The position numbers were made by a program, and so were the translations under genes. Below the pieces are notes generated by a model that saw only the letters and a program-made list of their open reading frames with translations, was not told the DNA's origin and made no database searches. A DNA stretch of 51,200 nucleotides, taken from NCBI RefSeq assembly GCF_028994775.1, contig NZ_JAJQMN010000001.1, positions 597,203 through 648,402 of the forward strand. The letters are read 5' to 3'. How positions within the stretch are numbered: the stretch's first letter is position 1; the number at the start of each line of letters is the position of its first letter. Origin of the DNA: Promicromonospora iranensis (GTDB taxonomy: Bacteria; Actinomycetota; Actinomycetes; Actinomycetales; Cellulomonadaceae). Positions 34,274 through 43,410 of this stretch are shown here, one piece after another.

Positions 34274-36172
34274 TCAGCCCTTCGCGTCCGCGTAGCTCTC
34301 CGTCACGGCGACGCTGAGCGGGAAGTCCACCGGGAAGTCACCGAAGAGCAGGCGCCCGGCCTCTGCGGCGGCGGCGCGCACCTCGTGCGCGACCGCCTCG
34401 GCGAGCGCCGCCGGTGCGTGCACCACGACCTCGTCGTGCAGGAAGAACACCAGGTGCGGACGGCTGTCGAACGGCGCCGGCGCCAACCCGGGCGCGGCGT
34501 CGGCGGGGATCTCGCCCAGCGCCCAGAGCCGACGGCGGATGGACGCGATCCAGCACAGCGCCCACTCCGCGGCCGTGCCCTGGACGACGAAGTTCCGGGT
34601 GAAGCGCCCCCAGGAGCGGGTCTGGCTGCGGGCACGTGACTGGACGTCGGCCCCGGCGTCCTCGTCGAACGCGGAGCCCTGGACGGCAGCCCAGGAGTTG
34701 CCGGGCAGCGGTGAGCTGCGGCCCAGGCGCGTGGTGACCTTCTCGCCGCGTTCCCCGGCCCGCGCCGCTCGCTCCACCAGGTCGATGGCCTGCGGGAACG
34801 CACGGGCGAGCCGTGGCAGCACCTGCGCGCTGACGCCCGTGGTGCCTCCGTACATCGCGCCGAGCATGCCGACCTTCGCGTGCTCGCGGGAGTCGACGGC
34901 ACCGGTCGCGACGATCCCGGCGTACATGTCCGTGTTCGCACCGTCCTTGCTGCGGCCCGCCGCGGCCATGCGCTCGTCCCGGGCAAGGGCGGCCAGCACC
35001 CGGGGCTCGAGCTGGGCCGCGTCGGCGACGACGAAGGTCCAGCCCGGATCTGCGGTCACGGCTCGCCGGACGTTGTGCGGCAGCTGCAGCGCGCCGCCTC
35101 CTGTGCTGGCCCATCGGCCGGTCACGACCCCGCCGACCACGTACTCCATGCGGAACCGGCCGTCCGGGGCCCAGGTGTCCAGCCAGTTCCAGCCGTTCGC
35201 GGTGTAGAGGCGGTAGAGCCCTTTGTACTCCAGGAGCGGGGCGATCACCGGGTGATCGAGCTTCTCCAGCTCCCACTTGCGCAGGCTCCGGGCGCCCACG
35301 CCCGCGTACTCCATGGCGCGCAGCAGGTCCGGGTGGGAGTCGGGGTTGAGCGTCGGCGGGGCGTCGATCGCTTCCCGGATCCGGTTCGCGAGCGCTTCGA
35401 GCTTCGCCGGCCGAGCACCCGGCCGCGGCCGCGGGCCGAGCGCGTCGGTGAGGATCTCGTCGTGGATGTCGCCGCGCCACGGCAGCCCGGCGTGATGCAT
35501 CTCGGCGGCCGCGAGCGCCCCGGCCGACTCGGCGGCGAGCAGGAGGCGGAGGCGACCGGGTTCGGTGCTGTCCTTGATCGCGAGCAGCTGCGCAGTGAGC
35601 TCGGCGGCGGGGTCGAGCCCGTCGCCGCCGGTGCGGCCGCCTGCGTCGAGGCGCGCGTCGTGGCTACGGGGTCCGTCGGGGTCGGGCCGCTCGTCCGGCT
35701 CTCCCGTGCCGCCCGGTCCCGGGTGCCGGCGGCTTCCCGTCGCACGGCCCGAGGGCGCCGGCGCGGTGATCTCTCCGAGGTCGAAGAGCGGCTCGGAGCC
35801 GGGGTGGCGGTCGGGGCGGGTCATGGCGGCCGCCGTCGGGCCACCGGGAGGTGGGACGGGTGCGAGGCGGTCCCATGCGGTGGGGCCCGCCTCGGCGAGC
35901 GCGGTGTGCGCCGACAGCACCGAGGCACGCAGGACCGCGTGCGCCAGGCGCAGGTCGTGCGCGCGGTCGACGCGGACGCCGTCGGCGAGGAGGGCGGGGT
36001 ACCAGTTGTTGGTGTCGTCCCAGGTCCAGCGGACCTGGGACGACTCCTCCGCGGCGACCTCGTGGGCCAGGTCGCCCGTGTCGATGACACGTGTCTCCCC
36101 CGCGGGCGCACCGGAGTCGGAGACCGGCCGTAGGCCGATGCCCGAACTCTCCCGCGAGATCACCGTGTGCAT
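34274..36172 (-). CDS. Family A DNA polymerase, actinobacterial short type
   Basis: 632 residues. Pol I-like polymerase core in the C-terminal half: motif A VVADAAQLEPRVLAAL (DYSQIELR in Pol I), motif B KVGMLGAMYGGTTG, motif C FFLHDEVVVHAP, and TGRWASTGGGALQLPHNVRR. The N-terminal 190 residues carry only a weak exonuclease-like shape and a long Pro/Arg/Gly-rich, low-complexity stretch (about 100-190); no complete DEDD set is visible. The family is annotated as bifunctional 3'-5' exonuclease/DNA polymerase in actinobacteria, with unknown role, perhaps repair. ATG 36172 is chosen over an upstream start because similarity begins there. Confidence 0.85.
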   Translation of the reverse strand: MHTVISRESSGIGLRPVSDSGAPAGETRVIDTGDLAHEVAAEESSQVRWTWDDTNNWYPALLADGVRVDRAHDLRLAHAVLRASVLSAHTALAEAGPTAWDRLAPVPPPGGPTAAAMTRPDRHPGSEPLFDLGEITAPAPSGRATGSRRHPGPGGTGEPDERPDPDGPRSHDARLDAGGRTGGDGLDPAAELTAQLLAIKDSTEPGRLRLLLAAESAGALAAAEMHHAGLPWRGDIHDEILTDALGPRPRPGARPAKLEALANRIREAIDAPPTLNPDSHPDLLRAMEYAGVGARSLRKWELEKLDHPVIAPLLEYKGLYRLYTANGWNWLDTWAPDGRFRMEYVVGGVVTGRWASTGGGALQLPHNVRRAVTADPGWTFVVADAAQLEPRVLAALARDERMAAAGRSKDGANTDMYAGIVATGAVDSREHAKVGMLGAMYGGTTGVSAQVLPRLARAFPQAIDLVERAARAGERGEKVTTRLGRSSPLPGNSWAAVQGSAFDEDAGADVQSRARSQTRSWGRFTRNFVVQGTAAEWALCWIASIRRRLWALGEIPADAAPGLAPAPFDSRPHLVFFLHDEVVVHAPAALAEAVAHEVRAAAAEAGRLLFGDFPVDFPLSVAVTESYADAKG

Positions 36173-36286
36173 GGGCTCAGTCTGCCGTGACCCTCTGACA
36201 CTCGGCGGCCGGTGGGACGGCGTGCGCGGGGTGCCGTACATCCGCGCTGGTCGGTGCCGGCTCTACACCCGCGCCACGCGCCCCTG

Positions 36287-38308
36287 TCAGCCTGCGACGT
36301 CCACCACCGCGCGGGCCCTCCCCACCACGAAGGCCGCGTGCAGCACGGCCGACGGGTTCAGCTCACCGTCCAGCAGCCCGTCGGCTGTCCGCTCCAGCGT
36401 CGCGAGCCCGAGGTCCCGGGCCAGGCCCCGCGCCTGCTCGACGTCGGACCGCTGCCGTGCCGTGAGCGCCGGACGCCCCGTCGCTGCCGCGGCCACGAGG
36501 ACGTCGCCGAGCAGCAGCGTCACACGGCGCACCGGCGACGGCGGTGCGACCACCGATCCCACGGCCTTCGCCGCGGCCGCCTGCGCCTTCAGCTTGCGGA
36601 TCCGCCGACGCCAGAAGTCCCAGTAGCTGCCCTCCAGTGTCCAGGCCGGTGTGACCGTGGGGCTGACCAGCCGGATCGCACCCTTGTCGCGTACGAACAG
36701 GCCCACCGGCTCATCCCGGTCCTCGCGGCGCTCGAACGTCACCGCCACCAGCCTCGACCTGACGGACAACAGCGTCTCGACCGCCTGCTCGCTCGTCACG
36801 GGCAACCGCAGCGCGCGGGGTTCGCCGTCGGATGTGACGACGGCGAGGGTCAGCTCCTGGCGCACCTCGTCGAGCCCTACCTCGCCGACGTCGCGCACCA
36901 GCACGAGCCGCACGTTCGCCGGGCGGCGCCCGAACCCGACGACGTCGCGCGGTGCCACTCCCGCGCCCGTGCGCTCGGCGATCAGCCGGAGCTCGTCGAG
37001 GTCGAATCCGCCACCCTCGAACCTGTCGTCGTGCAAACGATGGACCACCGGTGTCCCGCCGGCGCCGAGGCTGCCGTCAGGCTTGGTACGCACGGCGGTG
37101 AGCCGGAGGGCGCCCTCGCACAGGTTGCTCAGGGACCTGCCCCACAGCAACGGGCTGGTCCAGCTGCGCTGAAACCTCGGGTCGGTGCCCGACGAGCGGC
37201 CGGTCACCACCTGCCGCACCTGCCCGGTGCCTGTCCCGACGGCCGCGTCAGCCACGCCGGCCGGATCGGCCGCGTCAGCCCCGGTGTCCCAGCCCAGGTA
37301 GGCCAAGCCGCGCGAGCCGCTCGGTGACGTCCACCACCGAGCGCCGAGCGGCACCCACCGTGTGAGATCCCGCTCCTCGTCGGCGCTACCCGCGCGTCTC
37401 GCACTGGCGGCACCGCTCGCGTTACCCGCACCGCCCGCGCTGCCCGTGCTCGCTGCACTTCCCGGGCCTGGGTGCTGATTCGGGCTCGGTGCGGCGTCGG
37501 CCGCACCCGCCCCAGCCGGCTCCAGGGCGCGCTGCAGCACCTCGCACATCGCCCAGACCTCGGCGAACGCGTCGAGCAGATCGGACTCGGTGACGGCGTC
37601 GTCCCGCCCGGCGAGGCCCGCGACGAATCCCGCGGCCACCCGCAGCAGCCCTTCGAGCCGGACAGCGCCGACCTGGCCGGCGGCGACGTGCTCGAGACCC
37701 GTCAGCCGTACCCGACCGGCCAGCGCACGCAGCGGCTCGGCGTCGTCCGGGCCGAGGTGTGACAAGCCGCCCGACATGAGACGTCCGACGACGTCGCGCA
37801 CCTCCGCGAGCGCCTCCCGGCGACGCTGCAGCACTGCCGCCGACGGGCGCGCCGTCGTCCCGCGGGTACCGGCCGACGCGGTGCCCCCGACTGCACCGGG
37901 GGGCGTGGCTGCGCTGGGCATCCCGGCTGCGTTCGGCGACTCCGCTGTGCCCGGCGACCCCGGGACCCTGGGCACCGACTGCGCGACGACGGTCGCGGCG
38001 TCCTGGAGCGGCGCATCGGGCGCCACCTCCGCGGCCCACAGGCAGGCGGTCAGGACGTGCTGGCACACGCCCGCCGTCGGGCAGTCGCAGGTGATGGCCG
38101 CAAGGCCGCGGCCATCCACCCGGACCGACGCCCCGGCGATCTCGAGCACCGCACCCTTCGGATCGTGGGAGACCTCGGTGACACCGCCCTCGCGGGCATG
38201 GTCCTTGCGGGCACGCCGCAGGAGCCCGGCGTTGCCGAGCGCCTTGAGGGCGTCGTCGTCCAGGCCCGCGTACGGGGCGGCCCAGGCGAAGGTTCTCCGG
38301 TCGCTCAT
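36287..38308 (-). CDS. yehQ: SWIM zinc-finger protein (YehQ-like)
   Basis: 673 residues. The SWIM signature CxCx(n)CxH is at Cys74, Cys76, Cys82 and His84 (ITCDCPTAGVCQHVLTACLW); SWIM domains bind DNA or protein. The centre holds a Gly/Ala/Ser-rich low-complexity linker (about 285-340), and the C-terminal third is a mixed alpha/beta domain of unknown fold (GGFDLDELRLIAERTGAG, VRLVLVRDVGEVG). Last gene of the five-gene cluster; ATG overlaps the VWA stop (ATGA). Symbol given by match of domain and gene order to E. coli yehQ. Confidence 0.82.
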   Translation of the reverse strand: MSDRRTFAWAAPYAGLDDDALKALGNAGLLRRARKDHAREGGVTEVSHDPKGAVLEIAGASVRVDGRGLAAITCDCPTAGVCQHVLTACLWAAEVAPDAPLQDAATVVAQSVPRVPGSPGTAESPNAAGMPSAATPPGAVGGTASAGTRGTTARPSAAVLQRRREALAEVRDVVGRLMSGGLSHLGPDDAEPLRALAGRVRLTGLEHVAAGQVGAVRLEGLLRVAAGFVAGLAGRDDAVTESDLLDAFAEVWAMCEVLQRALEPAGAGAADAAPSPNQHPGPGSAASTGSAGGAGNASGAASARRAGSADEERDLTRWVPLGARWWTSPSGSRGLAYLGWDTGADAADPAGVADAAVGTGTGQVRQVVTGRSSGTDPRFQRSWTSPLLWGRSLSNLCEGALRLTAVRTKPDGSLGAGGTPVVHRLHDDRFEGGGFDLDELRLIAERTGAGVAPRDVVGFGRRPANVRLVLVRDVGEVGLDEVRQELTLAVVTSDGEPRALRLPVTSEQAVETLLSVRSRLVAVTFERREDRDEPVGLFVRDKGAIRLVSPTVTPAWTLEGSYWDFWRRRIRKLKAQAAAAKAVGSVVAPPSPVRRVTLLLGDVLVAAAATGRPALTARQRSDVEQARGLARDLGLATLERTADGLLDGELNPSAVLHAAFVVGRARAVVDVAG

Positions 38309-39456
38309 GAGAGCACCTCCCCCAGCCATTCGGCGAACCGCTCCGGAGTGAGCGCGGCGACCTCCATGCCGCACTCGGCGAGATGACGCGCCGTGCCCTG
38401 GTCGTAGACGGGCTCCGCCGCCTCGTCCAGTGCCGCGAGCCCGAGCATGGTCACGCCGGACGACGCCATCCGCCGCACCGTGGAGAGCAGGTTCGACACC
38501 GAGCCGCCCTCGTAGAAGTCGCTGACCAGCGCCACGACGGTCCGTGACGGGTTGCGCACCTGCTGCTCCGCGTGGCGCATCGCCCGCGCGATGTCGGTGC
38601 CGCCGCCGAGCTGGGCGGTCATGAGCACCGTCACCGGGTCGTCGGCGAGGTGCGACATGTCCACCACCGAGGTGTCGAACAGGTAGAGCTGCACGTTGAT
38701 GCCGGGCAGGCCCGAGAGGATTCCCGCGCACACCGCGGAGTACAGCAGTGACGCGGCCATCGACCCCGACTGGTCGACGACCAGGATGACGTCCCAGGTC
38801 AGCGTGCGCTTCGCGCGGGCGGAGAAGCGCACGTCCTGCACGGTCATGCGTCCGTCGGCGTCGACGCGGCCCAGGTTGGCACGCAGCGTGCGCTTCCAGT
38901 CGAAGTTCCGCGCGACCCGGTGCATCGACCGGCGCGACCGGTCGATGCGGCCGTTGACCGCTGTCGTGAACCGGGTGCGCAGACGTTTCACGATGTCCTC
39001 GACGACCCGCTGGATCACGCGCCGCAGGCCCGCCGCGGCACGGTCGTTCAGCGCGCCCCGCACCTGCATCATCGCGACGGCCAGCTCGCGCGAGGGTTCG
39101 AGGGCCTCGACCGCGGCGTCGTCCTGCAGGAGGTCGGTGAGGCCGTACCGGCTGACGGCGTCGACCTGCATGCGCTCGAACGTCTCGCGCGGGAACAGGC
39201 TGCCCGCCTCGTCGAGCCAGCGGAGCGCCGTGACGTCGACGCCGTGTGGCTGGGACGCACCGAGGCCGGCGCCCTGCTCGACCCGGTGTCCGCGCGCCGT
39301 GTACTCGCGGTCGTACAGGTAGCGCAGGGACCGCTCCAGCCCTTCGTCCTGCTGCCCCACCGACAGCTGGTCCGCCGCGTAGCGGCCCAGCACCAGTCGC
39401 CAGCGACGTGCGGCCTCGTCGTCGGAGACGGAATCGGATACGGACACAGTGCTCAT
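38305..39456 (-). CDS. yehP: VWA domain protein (YehP-like)
   Basis: 383 residues. The N-terminal 215 residues are helical and charged; then comes a von Willebrand A domain with a full MIDAS: DQSGS at 228-232, Thr287 in GGTDI and Asp313 in VSDFYEGG. VWA proteins beside MoxR ATPases act as substrate- or target-binding partners for the ATPase. No signal peptide or membrane helix is visible, so it is cytosolic. ATG 39456 overlaps the DUF5682 stop (ATGA). In E. coli the equivalent is YehP. Confidence 0.85.
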   Translation of the reverse strand: MSTVSVSDSVSDDEAARRWRLVLGRYAADQLSVGQQDEGLERSLRYLYDREYTARGHRVEQGAGLGASQPHGVDVTALRWLDEAGSLFPRETFERMQVDAVSRYGLTDLLQDDAAVEALEPSRELAVAMMQVRGALNDRAAAGLRRVIQRVVEDIVKRLRTRFTTAVNGRIDRSRRSMHRVARNFDWKRTLRANLGRVDADGRMTVQDVRFSARAKRTLTWDVILVVDQSGSMAASLLYSAVCAGILSGLPGINVQLYLFDTSVVDMSHLADDPVTVLMTAQLGGGTDIARAMRHAEQQVRNPSRTVVALVSDFYEGGSVSNLLSTVRRMASSGVTMLGLAALDEAAEPVYDQGTARHLAECGMEVAALTPERFAEWLGEVLS

Positions 39457-42224
39457 GCTTCTCCTCGTGTCGGAACGGCTCCGGCCCCGGCTGCGGTCTC
39501 GGCCACGAACTCGGCCACGGACTCGGCCTGGGCCTCGGTGGCGGCCCAGTGGGCCAGCCCGTCGCGCCGGAGCACCGCCGTCAGCTCGTGATCCACGGCG
39601 AGGCCCTGCGCCAGGTCGTCCTCGGACAGCGCGACCCGCACGTCCACCTGCTCCACCCGGGCGCCGGTCCGCTCGGCCACGCGCTTCGCCAGCCGATGCG
39701 TCTCGGTGGGACGCAGCCACGTGAACGCCCGGCGCAGGTCCGGCAGCACGGCCAGGAACGCGTCGCCGTCGAGCGCACGCAGGGCGTCGTCGACGGCGTC
39801 GAACATCTCCGGGGTGTGCAGGATCAGGTCCGGGGCGGCGCGCATCACGCCACCCAGGAACCGGACCGCGGTACCCGGGTCCGCACCCGCGGCCAGGGCG
39901 CCACGCACCCGTTTGATCAGGACGTCGTCGACCACCGCTCCGTCCGTGAAGCCGAGCGCGAGCAGGGCGCCCGCCACGGCGGGCGCGGTGCCGTCCTCGT
40001 CCCGGAGGCGCGCGAGCTCACGCCCGACGGCGGTGCGGGCGGCCGAACCGACGCCGTCCTCGCCCCGATCGGTCCCGGGAGAGCCAGCAGCGTCGACCGC
40101 CGCCGCGCCGCCCGCAGCAGCCGCGTCCCGGAGCAGCGCACGCAGGCCGACCAGCGTGCTGATGGCCGCGTCCTCGTCCTCGGCTCGCACCTTGCCCAGG
40201 TCGCTGACCAGGTAGGCGGCGGTGGCGAGTGCCTGGCTCACCAGGTCGAGCAGCTCGCTCGCCTGCTCCTCGGCGCCGAGCTCCACCCGGGCCTGCCACA
40301 GCCCGAGCAGCTGTCGCGCCCCCGAGACCACGGAGTCCAGGTCGCGGTCGGTGTCCAGGGTGCTGCGCAGCAGGGCGACGATCCGGGGCAGGTGAACGCC
40401 CATGCCGATCACCAGCGTCTGCGCCACGAGCCGAGCGGCGGCGGCGACCGACGCCGAACCCGCGCCCGTGCTCGCCAGGCGTGCCTCCGCCTCGTGGAGC
40501 CGCGCGACGGCCACCGCGTCGAGCGTCGCGCCGAGGTGCACCATCTCGACCAGGCGCGCCTCGACGAGCGGCGTCCAGCTGTACTGCCACTCCTCGGTGA
40601 TCAGTCCGAGCCCACGGCCCGACACATGGTCCGGCCCGGAGACCAGCCGGCCGAAGCCCGCACCGATGAAGTCGAGCAGCGCCAGCACCTGCCGCTTCGA
40701 CCGATGGGACGCCGTGCGCCGGGCGTCCAGGCGGGTGGTGCGCGGCACCGAGTCGTCGACGACGAGCCGCACCGCCCGGACCCGCTCCCGGACGTCGCGC
40801 ACGAGCGGCGGCGACGCGCTGCCCGGCGGCACGTCGCCGAGCGACCGGCCGCCGAACACCTCGGCGATCGCGAGCCCCAGCGGCCGCTCGGGCTCGCCCG
40901 GCCCGCCGACGCCGCCGTCGTCCTGCACGTAGCAGGACCGCACGGCGTCCAACAGGTCGGTACGGCACGGGAAGGCGCGCTCGCGCAGCTCCGCGAGGCG
41001 CACCGCGGACTCGGCCGCGGAGCTGACCTGCGGCAGGCTCACCGCGTGACCCCGCTCGGCAGCACCGCGCGCGATGTCGACCAGGACCTCCGTCACCAGG
41101 GCACGGGCGCCGACGGGACCGTCCGGTACCGGGTCCTGCGCCGACCCCAGCTCGCGGAGGTGCGCGGTGTGCAGCCGCTCGTAGTACCCGGGCGAGGGCA
41201 TGCCCGCGCCGTAGCCGCGCAGCCCGTCGAGCCGTTCGTGGTCGTAGCGGACCAGCCACGCCTCGCCCTGCACCGCCGGGCCGAACCCGCCTTCGGGCTG
41301 CCGGTCACGGACCGGTGCACCCTCCGGCGCACCGGACAGCGCCTCGACCAGCGCGAGCGTGTGGAACGCGCCGGTCACGACGAGCACCGGGCCCGCTCCG
41401 CCGCCCGCTCCGCCGCCCGTCAGGCGATCGGCCGTCTCCCCGACCCGGGCCGCCATCCGCGCCTCGCGGTCCAGCGATCCGTCACCGGCGAGCACACCCT
41501 CCTCGTAGTCGAGGCGGGCGAGCGCCGACCACGCGAAGACGTCGTCGAACACCGTGCGCCAGTCGGCCAGCTCGGCGCTCGCCCGGGCCTCGAACAGCTG
41601 GTCCCAGACCTCGTCGTGGTCGCGGCAGCCGAGCCGGCGCGCGAGCGCGGCGACGGCCTCCGAGTGCGCCAGGTACCGCTCGGACATGAGGGTCCGCGCG
41701 AAGGGATCGGGCTGCGCGCCACCGCTCCCACCCGGGGCGGCCCCGTCGAGCGCACGCTCGGCGGCCGACCGCTCACCGAACGGCCGGTCGACGAACGCCA
41801 GCTCCGCGCCGACGGCGTGCCCCGCGCGCAGCGCCACCCACTCCGGGGAGAACGAGGCGAGCGGGTAGAAGCCCGCACCCTCCGGCTCGTCCTCCCCGGT
41901 GCGGCCACCGAGGCTGAGCACCGCGACCGGCGGCCGCGTCTCCTCGTGCAGCAGGTCGGGGACGAGCCGCGTGAACTCCTCCGGCCCCTCGATGAGCACG
42001 GCCGCCGGGCGCAGCTCCTCGATCGCCGAGCGCACCGCCACGGCGCACGCCGGGCTGTGGTGCCGCACGGGCGCGAAGTGAATCCCGCGTTCGTCGCGCA
42101 GGCGGCGAGCGGCGTCCACGGCGGCACGCAGGCGTTCCGGGGCGTGCTCCCACACGGCGTCCGCCCGCCGGCTCGTACCGGCACCCACCGCGGCACCGGC
42201 GTCCGCCACCACCTCCACGCTCAC
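39453..42224 (-). CDS. yehM: DUF5682 family protein (YehM-like)
   Basis: 923 residues. The N-terminal part (about 45-300) has the DUF5682 pattern: FAPVRHHSPACAVAVRSAIE, AAVLIEGPEEFTRLVPDLLH, and VTGAFHTLALVEAL; this resembles a TraB/PrgY-like pocket with conserved His and Glu. The C-terminal 400 residues are Ala/Leu-rich helices, perhaps repeats. Function unknown; it always occurs with a MoxR ATPase and a VWA protein and may be the enzyme or scaffold of the complex. GTG 42224 overlaps the MoxR stop (GTGA). Confidence 0.82.
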   Translation of the reverse strand: MSVEVVADAGAAVGAGTSRRADAVWEHAPERLRAAVDAARRLRDERGIHFAPVRHHSPACAVAVRSAIEELRPAAVLIEGPEEFTRLVPDLLHEETRPPVAVLSLGGRTGEDEPEGAGFYPLASFSPEWVALRAGHAVGAELAFVDRPFGERSAAERALDGAAPGGSGGAQPDPFARTLMSERYLAHSEAVAALARRLGCRDHDEVWDQLFEARASAELADWRTVFDDVFAWSALARLDYEEGVLAGDGSLDREARMAARVGETADRLTGGGAGGGAGPVLVVTGAFHTLALVEALSGAPEGAPVRDRQPEGGFGPAVQGEAWLVRYDHERLDGLRGYGAGMPSPGYYERLHTAHLRELGSAQDPVPDGPVGARALVTEVLVDIARGAAERGHAVSLPQVSSAAESAVRLAELRERAFPCRTDLLDAVRSCYVQDDGGVGGPGEPERPLGLAIAEVFGGRSLGDVPPGSASPPLVRDVRERVRAVRLVVDDSVPRTTRLDARRTASHRSKRQVLALLDFIGAGFGRLVSGPDHVSGRGLGLITEEWQYSWTPLVEARLVEMVHLGATLDAVAVARLHEAEARLASTGAGSASVAAAARLVAQTLVIGMGVHLPRIVALLRSTLDTDRDLDSVVSGARQLLGLWQARVELGAEEQASELLDLVSQALATAAYLVSDLGKVRAEDEDAAISTLVGLRALLRDAAAAGGAAAVDAAGSPGTDRGEDGVGSAARTAVGRELARLRDEDGTAPAVAGALLALGFTDGAVVDDVLIKRVRGALAAGADPGTAVRFLGGVMRAAPDLILHTPEMFDAVDDALRALDGDAFLAVLPDLRRAFTWLRPTETHRLAKRVAERTGARVEQVDVRVALSEDDLAQGLAVDHELTAVLRRDGLAHWAATEAQAESVAEFVAETAAGAGAVPTRGEA

Positions 42225-43339
42225 CGCCACAGCGGCTCTGCCGCCGTGAAGAACGCCTTCCAGCGCGCGTCGTGCCGGGCCCGCTCGCGCACGACGTTGT
42301 CGACGTAGTGCCGCAGCCTGCGCGCGTCCTCCTCCTCGCCCTTGAGCGCCACGCCCGCGATCTGTCGCGCGACCTCCGCGGCGGTCACCGTGCCGTCGCC
42401 GAGGTACCGGGCCTCCAGGGACGCGGCGACCGCGACGTTGACGGCCTCGGCCGTGGACATCACGGTCTCGGGCCGCTTCACGGGCGCACCCTCGCGCGTG
42501 CTGCCGGTCCGCAGGTCCTGGAACACGGTGACGAGCACCTCCAGGACGTCGTGCGGTACCTCGGGACGTCCGCTGTCCGGGCCGAGCTCCGCCTCCAGCT
42601 GGTGCTGCACCAGCTCGATCTCGAACGCCCGGTCGCGCACGGGGGCCACCGTCTCGAAGCTGAACCGGCGCTTGAGGGCGGCCGACATCTCGTGCACGCC
42701 GCGGTCCTTGAGGTTCGCCGTGGCGATCACGGTGAAGCCGGGCCGGGCCGCCACGCGTGCGTCGGGACCGAGCTCGGGGACCATGAGCTGCTTCTCCGAC
42801 AGGATCGACACGAGGGTGTCCTGGATCTCCGGGGCGCAGCGCGTGATCTCCTCGAAACGCACGACCCGGCCCTCCCGCATGCCCGTGCAGACCGGCGACG
42901 GGACGAGCGACCGCTCGCTCGGCCCCTCGGACACCAGCAGCGCGTAGTTCCACGAGTACCGCACGTGGTCCTCCGTGGTCCCGGCGGTGCCCTGGACCGT
43001 CAGGGTCGACGCGCCCGACACCGCCGCGGACAGCAGCTCCGAGAGCATCGACTTCGCCGTACCAGGCTCGCCCACCAGCATCAGGCCCTGCCGGCCCATC
43101 AGGGAGACGACGGCGCGGTCCACCAGTGGGTCGTCGCCGTAGAACTTGCGCCGCACCCCGATCTCCTCGGAGCCGACGACGAACGCCCGCACCGCCCTCG
43201 GGCTCAGGCGCCAGCCCGGCGGCCGCTCGTGGCCGCGCTCCTGGTCCCAGGCGTCGAGCGCGGCGAGCTCGGCCGCGTAGCGGACCTCGGCGGGCGGCCG
43301 GATCTCGGCCGGGCTGGTGGTTTCGGTGGTGATGGTCAT
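42221..43339 (-). CDS. yehL: MoxR-type AAA+ ATPase (YehL-like)
   Basis: 372 residues. Walker A GEPGTAKS at 90-97, Walker B VVRFEEI near 160, sensor 1 ATANLKDRG near 205, arginine finger region ALKRRFSFE. MoxR ATPases remodel or load partner proteins, usually with a VWA partner coded nearby, as here. ATG 43339 has AGGA six bases upstream. The stop overlaps the DUF5682 start (GTGA), so the two are translated together. The DUF4132 gene ends 71 bp upstream. Confidence 0.9.
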   Translation of the reverse strand: MTITTETTSPAEIRPPAEVRYAAELAALDAWDQERGHERPPGWRLSPRAVRAFVVGSEEIGVRRKFYGDDPLVDRAVVSLMGRQGLMLVGEPGTAKSMLSELLSAAVSGASTLTVQGTAGTTEDHVRYSWNYALLVSEGPSERSLVPSPVCTGMREGRVVRFEEITRCAPEIQDTLVSILSEKQLMVPELGPDARVAARPGFTVIATANLKDRGVHEMSAALKRRFSFETVAPVRDRAFEIELVQHQLEAELGPDSGRPEVPHDVLEVLVTVFQDLRTGSTREGAPVKRPETVMSTAEAVNVAVAASLEARYLGDGTVTAAEVARQIAGVALKGEEEDARRLRHYVDNVVRERARHDARWKAFFTAAEPLWR

Positions 43340-43410
43340 GACGTCCTCGTGTCTCGCGGTGCTGTCGGGGGTGTGGCTGCGTCGGTGTGCTGCGGGTGCG
43401 CGCTGCCCGC

